Assembly (NCBI RefSeq): GCF_029168315.1
Contig: NZ_JARGYD010000001.1
Coordinates: 1 to 64,000, forward strand
Length of the DNA stretch: 64,000 nucleotides
Origin: Psychromarinibacter halotolerans
GTDB lineage: Bacteria; Pseudomonadota; Alphaproteobacteria; Rhodobacterales; Rhodobacteraceae
Direction: 5' to 3'
The translations under genes and the position numbers were made by a program. Numbering within the stretch: position 1 is the first letter of the stretch; every line of letters begins with the position of its first letter. Positions 28,012-36,616 of this stretch are shown here, piece by piece. The notes beneath the pieces are model-generated. The model saw nothing but the letters and a program-made list of their open reading frames with translations, did no database searches and was not told where the DNA came from.

Positions 28012-28026
28012 GAACAAAGGTAGAAC
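28012..28026 (-). promoter_or_regulatory. LexA (SOS) box, GTTC-N7-GTTC
   Basis: GAAC-AAAGGTA-GAAC on the plus strand reads GTTC-TACCTTT-GTTC on the minus strand. It matches the alphaproteobacterial LexA operator exactly. It lies 2 bases upstream of the ATG of the DnaE2-fragment gene, and 150 bases from the divergent ferredoxin gene. Confidence 0.8.
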
Positions 28027-28178
28027 AAATGCCGCGTCCTGCCAACGGATTCGGCATGATCTCGGTAAATCCGCCATGGCGTCACGGAATCCGGGCGACG
28101 GCCAGAAAGCGGCTGGAAAATCCCGGTGACAGGGCTTATTTCGCCTTTGAACCACGGACGACAGGCGAAAGGCAGACG

Positions 28179-28502
28179 ATGGCGCGCATCACCTATATCG
28201 AACACAACGGCACCGAGCACACCGTGGACGTGCCCAACGGCCTGACCGTGATGGAAGGCGCGCGGGACAACAACATCCCCGGGATCGAGGCCGACTGCGG
28301 CGGCGCCTGCGCCTGTTCGACCTGCCACGTCTATGTTCATCCCGACTGGATCGGCAAACTGCCCGAGCGCGAAGCGATGGAAGAAGACATGCTGGACTTC
28401 GCGTTCGAGCCGAACCCCGACCGCTCGCGCCTGACCTGTCAGCTGAAGGTCAGCGATGCGCTGGACGGCCTTATCGTGCAGATGCCCGAAAAGCAGATCT
28501 GA
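28179..28502 (+). CDS. 2Fe-2S ferredoxin, FdVI type
   Basis: Electron carrier of 107 residues. The N-terminus MARITYIEHNGTEHTVDVPN and the cluster-binding motif C40-x5-C46-x2-C49 (CGGACACSTCH) with the fourth Cys87 (RLTCQLK) match vertebrate-adrenodoxin/putidaredoxin-type ferredoxins. The ending LDGLIVQMPEKQI is close to ferredoxin VI of Rhodobacter capsulatus. It may serve cytochrome P450 or iron-sulfur cluster assembly. Its stop codon overlaps the following gene by one base (TGATG). Confidence 0.93.
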   Translation: MARITYIEHNGTEHTVDVPNGLTVMEGARDNNIPGIEADCGGACACSTCHVYVHPDWIGKLPEREAMEEDMLDFAFEPNPDRSRLTCQLKVSDALDGLIVQMPEKQI

Positions 28503-29302
28503 TGCGCCGGGCCGCGCTGGCTCTGGTCCTTGCGATGGCGGCTGTCGGGTCCACCGGGCCCACTGGCGCCGCCGCCTGCGACCGGCCCGCGTGGCTTGAT
28601 ACCGACTATCCCGACAGCCTGACCGAGGACCGCGAGGCCAGCGGCCCCGTGCGCCGCGCGTGGTTCGCCGATGCCACGCGCCGCTATGACCACGCCATCC
28701 TTGGCCGCGACCGCGAACCCGGGACGCTGTGGGTCGATGCCGATGGAAACCGGGGCCTGTGCGGCCATGCCATCACCCTGGACCCCGCCCACGTGTTCGA
28801 GGACATCGCCCCCCGGCTGGCCGATCTTGACGGCAACGGCGTGAACGAGGTGATCGTGGTCCGGACCCATGTCGGGCAGGGCGCGCAGCTTGCCGTCTAC
28901 CGCTGGACCGGCGACGACCTCGTGCTGGATGCCGCCACCCCCTACATCGGTCAGACGCACCGCTGGCTCGCGCCGCTTGGGGCGGCGGATCTAGATGGAG
29001 ACGGGGCGATGGAACTGGCCTATGTTGACCGCCCGCATCTGGCGAAGGTGCTGCGGGTCTGGCGTTACGCCCCGGGGCGGCTGACGGAAATCGCGGCGGT
29101 GTCTGGGCTGACCAACCACCGCATCGGCGAAGACCACATATCGGGCGGCATCCGCGAATGCGGCGACGGCCCCGAGATGATCACTGCAAGCGGCGACTGG
29201 TCCGCGCTGGTGGCGACCCGCATGAAGGACGGGGCGCTGACGTCGCGCGGATTGGGGCGTTACTCGGCGGATGCCATGACGGCGGCGATGGCCTGCCTCT
29301 GA
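28502..29302 (+). CDS. exported protein with FG-GAP/VCBS-like repeats
   Basis: Protein of 266 residues with a signal peptide (MRRAALALVLAMAAVGSTGPTGAAA). It carries Asp-rich calcium-loop-like repeats: LADLDGNGVNEVIVV and LGAADLDGDGAMELAYVDR, which are characteristic of FG-GAP/VCBS repeats that form beta-propeller blades. Function is unknown. It overlaps the ferredoxin stop by one base, so it is probably translated from the same mRNA, and it converges on purD seven bases away. Confidence 0.8.
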   Translation: MRRAALALVLAMAAVGSTGPTGAAACDRPAWLDTDYPDSLTEDREASGPVRRAWFADATRRYDHAILGRDREPGTLWVDADGNRGLCGHAITLDPAHVFEDIAPRLADLDGNGVNEVIVVRTHVGQGAQLAVYRWTGDDLVLDAATPYIGQTHRWLAPLGAADLDGDGAMELAYVDRPHLAKVLRVWRYAPGRLTEIAAVSGLTNHRIGEDHISGGIRECGDGPEMITASGDWSALVATRMKDGALTSRGLGRYSADAMTAAMACL

Positions 29303-29309
29303 CGCGGGC

Positions 29310-30575
29310 TTAGTCCAGCGCGCGCCAGCCGATATCGCGGCGGCAGAACCCGTCCGGCCAGTCGATCCCGTCGACCATCGCATAGGCCCGGTCCCGCGCC
29401 TCGGCCAGCGTGGCGCCGCGGGCGGTGACGTTCAGCACGCGGCCGCCTGTGGCGACGATCTGGCCATCCTTCTCGGCGGTGCCGGCGTGGAAGACCATGT
29501 TGAAGCTGTCCTCGGGAAGCCCGTCCAGCCCCTTGATCGGCGTGCCTTTTTCATAAGAGCCCGGATAGCCGTTGGCGGCCATCACCACCGTCAGCGCGTG
29601 GTCGTCGGCCCAGTTGGCCTGTGCCTCGGCCAGACGGCCTTCGGCACAGGCGTGCATCAGGTCCAGCGCCTGTGCGCCCAGCCGCAACATCAACACCTGA
29701 CATTCCGGGTCGCCGAAGCGGACGTTGTATTCCACCAGCCGGGGCGCGCCGTCCTTGATCATCAGGCCGACGTACAGCACGCCCTGATAGGGGGTGCCGC
29801 GCTTTGCCATCTCGGCCACCGTGGGCTTCACGATCTTGTCCAGCGCACGCTGTGCCACCGCGTCGGACAGCACCGGCGCGGGGGAATAGGCGCCCATGCC
29901 GCCGGTGTTCGGGCCGGTGTCGCCGTCGCCGACGCGCTTGTGGTCCTGCGCGGTGCCCACGGGCAGCACGTTCTCGCCGTCGCACAGCACGAAGTACGAC
30001 GCTTCCTCGCCGTCCATGAATTCCTCGATCACCACCTCGGTGCCCGCCGCGCCGAAAGCGCCGCCGAACATCTCGTCGATGGCGTCCAGCGCCTCGGCCT
30101 CGGTCATCGCGACGATCACGCCCTTGCCAGCGGCCAGCCCGTCGGCCTTGACCACGATGGGCGCGCCCTGTTCGCGGATATAGGCCTTGGCGGGCTCGGC
30201 TTCGGTGAACCGGGCCCATGCGGCGGTCGGCGCGCCGCAGGCATCGCAGATCTCTTTGGTGAACCGCTTCGACGCCTCAAGCTCTGCCGCCGCTTTCGAG
30301 GGGCCAAAGACCAGCAGACCCGCATCGCGCAGATCGTCCGCCACCCCGGCGGCCAATGGCGCCTCGGGGCCGACGATCACGAAGTCGATGGAATTGGCCT
30401 GCGCGAAGTCCACCACGGCGCCGCCGTCAAGGATGTCCAGCGCGGCGCATTCGGCGATGGCCGCGATCCCGGCATTGCCCGGCGCGACGATCAGCCGGTC
30501 GCATTTCGGGTTCTGCATCGCCGCCCACGCAAGGCTGTGCTCGCGTCCGCCGCCACCGAGAATGAGGATGTTCAT
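29310..30575 (-). CDS. purD: phosphoribosylamine-glycine ligase
   Basis: ATP-grasp enzyme making GAR in purine synthesis. The 421-residue protein starts MNILILGGGGREHSLAW, has VGPEAPLAAGVADDL, the ATP-grasp motif PIVVKADGLAAGKGVIVA and EFMDGEEASYFVLCDG, TGGMGAYSPAPV, and a C-terminal domain with VEYNVRFGDPECQVL. ATG at 30575 is the usual start; the open frame continues far upstream on the minus strand but only as a shadow of neighbouring genes. Confidence 0.97.
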   Translation of the reverse strand: MNILILGGGGREHSLAWAAMQNPKCDRLIVAPGNAGIAAIAECAALDILDGGAVVDFAQANSIDFVIVGPEAPLAAGVADDLRDAGLLVFGPSKAAAELEASKRFTKEICDACGAPTAAWARFTEAEPAKAYIREQGAPIVVKADGLAAGKGVIVAMTEAEALDAIDEMFGGAFGAAGTEVVIEEFMDGEEASYFVLCDGENVLPVGTAQDHKRVGDGDTGPNTGGMGAYSPAPVLSDAVAQRALDKIVKPTVAEMAKRGTPYQGVLYVGLMIKDGAPRLVEYNVRFGDPECQVLMLRLGAQALDLMHACAEGRLAEAQANWADDHALTVVMAANGYPGSYEKGTPIKGLDGLPEDSFNMVFHAGTAEKDGQIVATGGRVLNVTARGATLAEARDRAYAMVDGIDWPDGFCRRDIGWRALD

Positions 30576-30713
30576 GCTGCCGCCCCTTGCTTGCTGCCGC
30601 CCGTGCTGCCGTGGCGGCTCAATAGGCGGACCTGCGCTTGGTGACAAGGTGATGGAACAACCCCACGCGATGCCTCGTTGACACCGCAACACGGCAAGAC
30701 AGGAGAAACGATC

Positions 30714-31274
30714 ATGTCCAAGCTGACTGGAAAGAAAATCGCCATTCTGGCAACCGACGGCTTCGAGCAGTCGGAACTTGAAGTGCCCCACGCCAAGCTG
30801 CGCGAAGAAGGGGCCGAGATCGACATCATCTCGCTCAAGCCCGGGGAAATCACGGGCTGGGATACCGACAACTGGGGTCGCTCCGTCAAGGTCGACCGCA
30901 CGCTGCCGGAAACGCTGGCCGCCGACTACGACGCGCTGGTTCTGCCCGGCGGGCAGATCAACCCCGACCTGCTGCGGGTCGAGGACAGCGCGCTGAACTT
31001 CATCCGCGCGTTCCACGACGACGGCAAGGTGATCGCCGCGATCTGCCACGCCCCGTGGCTGCTGATCGAGGCGGGCATCGCGCGTGGCCGCGAGATGACC
31101 TCGTACCCCTCGGTGCGCACCGACGTCGAAAACGCCGGCGCACGCTGGACCGACGCCGAGGTCGTGGCCGACAACGGCATCGTCACCAGCCGCAACCCGG
31201 GCGATCTGGACGCGTTCTGCGCCAAGATCATCGAGGAAGTGAACGAAGGCCTGCACGTCTGCGAGGCGGCCTGA
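30714..31274 (+). CDS. DJ-1/PfpI family protein
   Basis: Cytoplasmic protein of 186 residues. The N-terminus KKIAILATDGFEQSELEVP and the nucleophile elbow AAICHAPWLLIEAG (Cys in ICHA) are the PfpI/DJ-1 signature, with LVLPGGQINPD before it. Family members are proteases, deglycases or stress chaperones; activity cannot be told here. AGGAG before the ATG at 30714 is a strong ribosome-binding site. It lies between purD (divergent) and xseA (37 bases later). Confidence 0.9.
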   Translation: MSKLTGKKIAILATDGFEQSELEVPHAKLREEGAEIDIISLKPGEITGWDTDNWGRSVKVDRTLPETLAADYDALVLPGGQINPDLLRVEDSALNFIRAFHDDGKVIAAICHAPWLLIEAGIARGREMTSYPSVRTDVENAGARWTDAEVVADNGIVTSRNPGDLDAFCAKIIEEVNEGLHVCEAA

Positions 31275-31311
31275 TCTTTTCCTTCGCGATCGGATCGGGC
31301 ATGGTCCGCCC

Positions 31312-32886
31312 ATGTCCGATCTGATCGACGATCCCGCACCGGGCGAGAACGCCCACGAGTACACCGTCTCGGAGATTTCCGGGGCGGTGAAACGTGTTCT
31401 GGAAGGCGAATTCGGCCGCGTCCGGGTCAAGGGCGAGGTGGGCCGCGTCTTCGTCGCCCGCTCGGGGCACCTGTATTTCGACATCAAGGACGACCGGAAC
31501 GTGCTGGCCTCGGTCGCGTGGAAGGGGCAGGCGGCGCGCCTTGCCGTGAAGCCCGAGGAAGGCATGGAGGTGGTCGCCACCGGACGCCTGACCACCTTCG
31601 GGTCGCAGTCCAAGTACCAGCTGACGGTGGAAGACATCCGCCCGGCGGGTGTCGGCGCGCTGATGGCGATGCTGGAAAAGCGCAAGAAGGCGCTGGCTGC
31701 CGAAGGGTTGTTCGACGACGCGCGCAAGCGTCCGCTGCCGTATCTGCCCGAGGTGATCGGCGTCGTGACCTCGCCCTCGGGGGCGGTGATCCGCGACATC
31801 CTGCACCGGCTGCGCGAGCGGTTCCCCCGCAAGGTCCTGATCTGGCCGGTCGCGGTGCAGGGCGACCGCTGCGCCCCCGACGTCGCGCGCGCCATCGAAG
31901 GCTTCAACCGCCTGACCCCCGGCGGCGCGCTGCCGCGCCCCGACCTGCTGATCGTCGCGCGCGGCGGCGGCTCGATCGAGGATCTGTGGGGCTTCAACGA
32001 GGAAATCGTCGCCCGTGCCGCCGCCGCGTCGGAGATCCCGCTGATCTCGGCGGTGGGGCACGAGACGGACACGACGCTGATCGACTACGTCTCGGATCGC
32101 CGCGCGCCGACCCCGACCGCCGCCGCCGAGATCGCGGTGCCGGTGCGGATGGAATTGCAGGCGTGGCTGTCGCAACAAGAGGCGCGTCTGGACCGCGCGA
32201 TGGCCGAGGCCGTGGCCCGCCGCCGCCAGCGCCTTGCCGATGTCAGCCGCGCCCTGCCGCGCCCCGAGGCGCTGGTCGGGCAGGCCCGCCAGCGGCTGGA
32301 TTATGCGTCGGCCGGTCTGCCCCGCGCCCTGACCGCGCTGGTCGAACGCCGCCGCGGCCGCCTGAACGAGGCGGCGGTGCATCTGCGCCCCGCCGTCCTG
32401 CGCCGGTCGCTGGCGCAGCGCAAGGCCGACACCGACCGGCTTGCCGCGCGGCTGGGTCCGGCGCTGGACCGTCTGCGGCGCGACAAGGATCGCGGCTATC
32501 GCACCGTCGCGGCCCGCCTGCGCGGCTCGGTTCTGGAGCGCGATCTTGCCCGCCAGCGCGATCTGTTCGCCCGCACCGTGCGGCGCCTGTCCGCCGCGGG
32601 CGGGGCGCAGGTTTCCGGCTGGACCGCCCGGCTGGAGGCTTTGGAACGGCTGCGGCAAAGCCTTGGCTACCGCGAGACGCTGAAACGCGGCTATGCGGTG
32701 GTGCGCGGCGACGCGGGCGTCGTGACCCGCAAGGCCGAGGCCGAAGCGGCATCGGGGCTGGAGATCGAGTTCATGGACGGCCGTCTTGCCATTGGCGGCG
32801 GCGGCAAGCCCGCGAAGCGGAAGCCGCAAGGCGAGGCGTCGAGCAGTGCGCCCGACAAGAAGCCCGAGCAGGGATCGCTGTTCTGA
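31312..32886 (+). CDS. xseA: exodeoxyribonuclease VII large subunit
   Basis: Large subunit of the single-strand-specific exonuclease used in mismatch and recombination repair. The 524-residue protein has the N-terminal OB-fold (EYTVSEISGAVKRVLEGEFG), the nuclease core VARGGGSIEDLWGFNEE and SAVGHETDTTLID around residues 220-255, and a long coiled-coil C-terminal arm (Arg/Ala/Leu rich, about 265-440). The usual small subunit xseB is not next to it. Confidence 0.96.
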   Translation: MSDLIDDPAPGENAHEYTVSEISGAVKRVLEGEFGRVRVKGEVGRVFVARSGHLYFDIKDDRNVLASVAWKGQAARLAVKPEEGMEVVATGRLTTFGSQSKYQLTVEDIRPAGVGALMAMLEKRKKALAAEGLFDDARKRPLPYLPEVIGVVTSPSGAVIRDILHRLRERFPRKVLIWPVAVQGDRCAPDVARAIEGFNRLTPGGALPRPDLLIVARGGGSIEDLWGFNEEIVARAAAASEIPLISAVGHETDTTLIDYVSDRRAPTPTAAAEIAVPVRMELQAWLSQQEARLDRAMAEAVARRRQRLADVSRALPRPEALVGQARQRLDYASAGLPRALTALVERRRGRLNEAAVHLRPAVLRRSLAQRKADTDRLAARLGPALDRLRRDKDRGYRTVAARLRGSVLERDLARQRDLFARTVRRLSAAGGAQVSGWTARLEALERLRQSLGYRETLKRGYAVVRGDAGVVTRKAEAEAASGLEIEFMDGRLAIGGGGKPAKRKPQGEASSSAPDKKPEQGSLF

Positions 32887-32921
32887 CGCCGTCGCGCCAA
32901 GGGCGTTCATGGACGTGTGCA

Positions 32922-32980
32922 GGGGGGGCTCCGCCCCCGTCGCTGCGCGACTCCCCCGAGGTATTTTGAAAGAGAAGAAG
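32922..32980 (+). repeat. palindromic intergenic repeat R4
   Basis: A GGGGGGGCTCCGCCCCC hairpin, then CGCTGCGCGACTCCCCCGAGGTATTTTG and AGAGAAGAAG. It starts 36 bases after the xseA stop codon, in the same direction. The second hairpin is weaker than in the other copies. Confidence 0.85.
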
Positions 32981-32984
32981 AGGC

Positions 32985-33467
32985 TCAGGACGTGGTCAGG
33001 CGGAACCGTCTGAACGTCTCGCCGTCGTGGTCCACGTCGCCGGTATAGGTGGCGCCCAGACGGCCAAGCGCGCCAAGGTGGCGGCGGGTCGGCGGCAGCA
33101 GGAAGGTGACATAGGGAATGCGCGGATCCTGCCGTGCGACGTCCAGCGCCATGCGGCTGAGCGGCAGCCCGAGCCCGAAGCGGTCCGGGCGCAGCACCAG
33201 CCCGAAATCCCAGTCTTCGCCTTCCTTCTGGAACCCGCCCCAGCCGGCATAGTCGCCGTCCGCAAGGAACGCCCAGTGGCCAAGGCCGTCGCGCGTCCAG
33301 TAGGTTTCTTTCATCGCGACGAAGGCGCGGGCGTCGTCCGCCGTCCAGGCGCGGCCCGACAGCAGCGGCATATGCGCGGCCATGCGCGGGTCGGACATGT
33401 GGGCCGCGATCGCCTCGGGGGCGACGTCGGTCAGGCGGGTGAAGGACAGTTGCGGCATCGGCTTCAT
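32985..33467 (-). CDS. GNAT-family N-acetyltransferase
   Basis: Protein of 160 residues similar to the RimJ/RimL-type GNAT proteins that acetylate protein N-termini or small molecules. Visible are MPQLSFTRLTDVAPEAIAAHMSDP, the middle strand GHWAFLADGDYAGWGGFQ and the C-terminal VTFLLPPTRRHLGALGRLGAT. Start sites at 33467 (MKPMPQL) and 33458 (MPQL) are both possible with no clear ribosome-binding site. The stop codon is 4 bases from repeat R4. Confidence 0.75.
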   Translation of the reverse strand: MKPMPQLSFTRLTDVAPEAIAAHMSDPRMAAHMPLLSGRAWTADDARAFVAMKETYWTRDGLGHWAFLADGDYAGWGGFQKEGEDWDFGLVLRPDRFGLGLPLSRMALDVARQDPRIPYVTFLLPPTRRHLGALGRLGATYTGDVDHDGETFRRFRLTTS

Positions 33468-33698
33468 TGGTGGGCAGGCGGGATCAGGCCCACGCCGGGC
33501 GGGGCGGGGCGTTAGGGGTGGGTCCGTATGCGATCGGCATGGCGATGGTGTTGCCCTTCTCGTTGCTGGCCTGCACCGGGTGATAGGCCACTGCCGGGGC
33601 GGGGGCAATCGGCGGCGCGTCTTGGAGGGAACGAGGTTTTCGTATCGCCGATGGCGCGCCGCCCCTATGGTCGGGGAAGGCGATGCAGGAGAGACCGG

Positions 33699-34511
33699 AT
33701 GGATTTTGCCAGCCTTGAGCGCCGGGAATGGTCGGACCCCGCCGTCGCGCAGTCCTATGCCGGGGCCTTTGCCCGCGCCGCCGACATGGTGGCGCCGCGG
33801 CTGGTGGCGGCGGTCGGTGCCGCGCCGGGGGTGCGGGCGCTGGACCTGTGCTGCGGGCATGGCAACGTGACGCGGCGGCTGGTCTCGGCGGGGGCCACCG
33901 TCACCGGGCTGGACTTCTCTGCGGCGATGCTGGCGATGGCGCGAGAGGCGGTGGCCGATGCCACTTTCGTCGAGGGCGATGCGATGGACCTGCCGTTCGA
34001 TGCCGGTGCCTTCGATGCGGTGACCATCGGGTTCGGTATGCCTCACGTTCCCGATCCGCCCTGTGTGCTGGCCGAGGCGCGCCGGGTGTTGCGGCAGGGC
34101 GGGCGGCTGGCGTTCTCGGTCTGGTGCGGACCCGAGGTCGAGACCGCGCTGGGCTATGTGTTCGGGGCGATCGCGGCGCATGGCGATCCCGCGATTCAGC
34201 TGCCGCCCGGGCCGGGGGCGAACGACTATGCCGACCCGGCGCTGGCCTTCCCGGTGCTGGACGCGGCGGGGTTCGGCCACTGCGGGCAGGACACGGTTGC
34301 CTCGATGTGGCGGGTGACGGACCCCGGCGCACCGTTCGATTTCTTCCGCGAAGGCACCGCGCGCGGCGGGGCGTTGCTGCGCCCGCAGCCCAAGGCGAAC
34401 GCTGCCGCCATCCGCGCGGCGGTGGTCGAAGAGGTCTTGGCCCGGCATGGCGCGGGGCCCGAGTGGGAGGTGCCGATCCCGGCGGTGGTGACCGTCGCGA
34501 CGGCGGTCTAG
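33699..34511 (+). CDS. class I SAM-dependent methyltransferase
   Basis: Soluble protein of 270 residues. The Rossmann fold is clear: motif I ALDLCCGHGNVTRRLVSAG, motif II GLDFSAAMLAMAR, then EGDAMDLPFDAGAFDAVTIGFGMPHV and LRQGGRLAFSVWC. It resembles UbiE-like methyltransferases of unknown substrate. ATG at 33699 follows AGGAGAG and is preferred over the in-frame codons from 33528. Its last four bases overlap the stop of the convergent AbrB-like gene. Confidence 0.86.
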   Translation: MDFASLERREWSDPAVAQSYAGAFARAADMVAPRLVAAVGAAPGVRALDLCCGHGNVTRRLVSAGATVTGLDFSAAMLAMAREAVADATFVEGDAMDLPFDAGAFDAVTIGFGMPHVPDPPCVLAEARRVLRQGGRLAFSVWCGPEVETALGYVFGAIAAHGDPAIQLPPGPGANDYADPALAFPVLDAAGFGHCGQDTVASMWRVTDPGAPFDFFREGTARGGALLRPQPKANAAAIRAAVVEEVLARHGAGPEWEVPIPAVVTVATAV

Positions 34512-35536
34512 CGGTCCAGCCAGCGCGCGGCCAGCGGCGCCATCGTGACCACGAAAGCCACCCGCGTCAGGTGGTGCGTAATGACAAAGGCAAGGTCCGC
34601 GCCCGACACCAGCGCGACGACCACCATCTCTCCCTGTCCGCCGGGCAGGAAGGACAGCATCACGTCCAGCGCCGGTGCTCCGGTGACCCACAGCACTGCC
34701 TCGATGAAAACAAGGCTGATCACCGCCAGCATCAGCGAGAAGGCAAGCCCCGCGCCGACGTCCACCCGGATTTCGCGGGCGGTGATACCGGTGTAGTTCG
34801 CGCCGACGGCCAGTCCGATGAAGAATTGTGCCGCCCAGATCAGCTCGGCCGGGGGGCGGTGTTGCAGCACCCCGGTCAGCGACAACGCGGCCGTCAGCAC
34901 CATCGGCCCGATGATCGATGCGCCGAACAGGTTGATCCGTTCCGCGATTTTCCAGCCGACAAGCCCGGACGCGACCATCAGGGCGATCTGGACCAGCGGC
35001 AGGTCGGTCGCGCGGGCGCCCGGTGCCGCGGTCAGGTCCAGATCGTACCAGAAGGTCAGCAGAAACGGCGCGACGGTCACGATCACCAGCACGCGCGTCG
35101 CGTGGATCAGGGACATCGCCCGGACGTCGCCGCCGGCCTCTTCTCCGAAGATCAGCATGTCCTGCAAACCGCCCGGCATCGCCGAGTAGAACGCCGTCGG
35201 GTGGTCGAACTTCATCACCTTGCGGAAGAACGGATATCCGATGCCGCCGATCACCAAGATGAACACCGGGATCATCGCTAGCGTCGGAGCATAGCCCGGC
35301 AATTCGCGCACCAACTCGGGGGTGATTGACGCGCCGATGGCCACGCCCAGCAGCGTCCGCATCGCGACGCCCAGCGTCCCGGTGCCCTGCAGTCGCACGC
35401 CGCCGAGCGCGGCCAGCAGGCAGCCCAGCATCGGCCCCAGCAGCAGCGGCAGCGGCAGGCCCAGCATGACGAAGACCGCCGCGCCAATGGCGGCGATGGC
35501 CAAGGTGCGTAGGCGGGCGGGCGTCAGGATCGACAT
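34508..35536 (-). CDS. AbrB-family (ammonia-monooxygenase-like) membrane protein
   Basis: Integral membrane protein of 342 residues with about nine or ten hydrophobic segments in two similar halves, for example LLLGPMLGCLLAALGG and SIIGPMVLTAALSLTG. This duplicated gate-like structure matches the AbrB/COG3180 transporter-like family. Despite old naming, it is not the transcription factor AbrB, nor an ammonia monooxygenase. The substrate is unknown. Start is ATG at 35536; the frame continues further but without similarity. Confidence 0.8.
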   Translation of the reverse strand: MSILTPARLRTLAIAAIGAAVFVMLGLPLPLLLGPMLGCLLAALGGVRLQGTGTLGVAMRTLLGVAIGASITPELVRELPGYAPTLAMIPVFILVIGGIGYPFFRKVMKFDHPTAFYSAMPGGLQDMLIFGEEAGGDVRAMSLIHATRVLVIVTVAPFLLTFWYDLDLTAAPGARATDLPLVQIALMVASGLVGWKIAERINLFGASIIGPMVLTAALSLTGVLQHRPPAELIWAAQFFIGLAVGANYTGITAREIRVDVGAGLAFSLMLAVISLVFIEAVLWVTGAPALDVMLSFLPGGQGEMVVVALVSGADLAFVITHHLTRVAFVVTMAPLAARWLDR

Positions 35537-35670
35537 GGCGTTCCCTAAGCCACGGATTTCAGGTGGGGACAAGACGCTCGCTAAGTCATTCCCGAAGTCA
35601 CCCTTGACCCCTGCGCGCCTGCATGACCCCATGTCATCTCTATGGGACATCCCGGCGAGAGGAGGCGCAG

Positions 35671-36582
35671 GTGACGGAACAGGTGGAGGGGATCGAAGCG
35701 GTTCAGGCGCTGTTGTCCGAACAGGGCTATGTCTGCGGGCGGCCACTGGCCACGGTGGTGTTTCTGGCGCTGCGGCTGGGCAGGCCGGTGTTTCTGGAGG
35801 GCGAGGCCGGGGTCGGCAAGACCGAGATCGCCAAGGCGTTGGCGGCGGGGCTGGGGCGGCGGCTGATCCGGTTGCAGTGTTACGAGGGGCTGGATGCCTC
35901 TTCGGCGGTCTACGAATGGAACTTCGCGGCGCAGATGGTGGCGATCCGCGCCGCCGAGGCAGGCGGCGGCATGGACCGCGACGTGCTGCAGGACGAATTG
36001 TTCTCGGACGAGTTCCTGATCGAGCGCCCGCTGCTGCAGGCGATGCGCCCGCAGGCCGGGGGCGCGCCGGTGCTGCTGATCGACGAACTCGACCGCACCG
36101 ACGAACCGTTCGAGGCCTTCCTGCTAGAGGCGCTGTCGGACTTTCAGGTGACGATCCCCGAACTGGGCACCGTCAAGGCGCCGGAGCCGCCGATCGTGGT
36201 GCTGACCTCGAACCGCACGCGCGAGGTGCACGACGCGCTGAAGCGGCGCTGCCTGTACCACTGGGTCGATTATCCCGACTTCGACCGCGAGATGGAGATC
36301 CTGAATGCCCGCGCGCCCGAGGCGGCAGAGGCGCTAAGCCGCGAGGTGGTGGCCTTCGTCCAGCGCCTGCGCACAGAGGATCTGTTCAAGAAGCCGGGCG
36401 TGGCCGAGACCATCGACTGGGCGAAATGCCTGCTGGCGCTGGACGTAATCACGCTGTCGCCCGAGGTCATCGCCGACACCATCGGCGCGATCCTGAAGTA
36501 TCAGGACGACATCCAGCGCCTGCAGGGCGGCGAGGCCAAGCGCCTGCTGGACGAGGTGCGCACCGGGCTGGCGGCCGGCTGA
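35671..36582 (+). CDS. CoxD-like MoxR-family AAA ATPase
   Basis: ATPase of 303 residues of the MoxR group. Walker A is LEGEAGVGKTE (42-52), Walker B VLLIDELDR, and Sensor 1 VVLTSNRTREVHDALKRRCLYH. Within this group it resembles CoxD, which with the VWA protein CoxE matures the active site of carbon monoxide dehydrogenase and related molybdenum hydroxylases. The GTG start follows GAGGAGG, a strong ribosome-binding site. The CoxE-like gene follows 34 bases later; no Mo-hydroxylase structural gene is in the window. Confidence 0.9.
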   Translation: MTEQVEGIEAVQALLSEQGYVCGRPLATVVFLALRLGRPVFLEGEAGVGKTEIAKALAAGLGRRLIRLQCYEGLDASSAVYEWNFAAQMVAIRAAEAGGGMDRDVLQDELFSDEFLIERPLLQAMRPQAGGAPVLLIDELDRTDEPFEAFLLEALSDFQVTIPELGTVKAPEPPIVVLTSNRTREVHDALKRRCLYHWVDYPDFDREMEILNARAPEAAEALSREVVAFVQRLRTEDLFKKPGVAETIDWAKCLLALDVITLSPEVIADTIGAILKYQDDIQRLQGGEAKRLLDEVRTGLAAG

Positions 36583-36616
36583 TGACGGGCGCGGCGAAGC
36601 AGGGGCGGTGAGCCGG

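Noticed and set aside
30576..32072. 500-codon upstream extension of the purD frame
   Set aside because: Antisense to the PfpI gene and xseA; composition of a shadow frame, and purD has its standard start at 30575.
33468..34691. Upstream extension of the GNAT frame at 32985
   Set aside because: Antisense to the methyltransferase gene, with no GNAT-like sequence before 33467.
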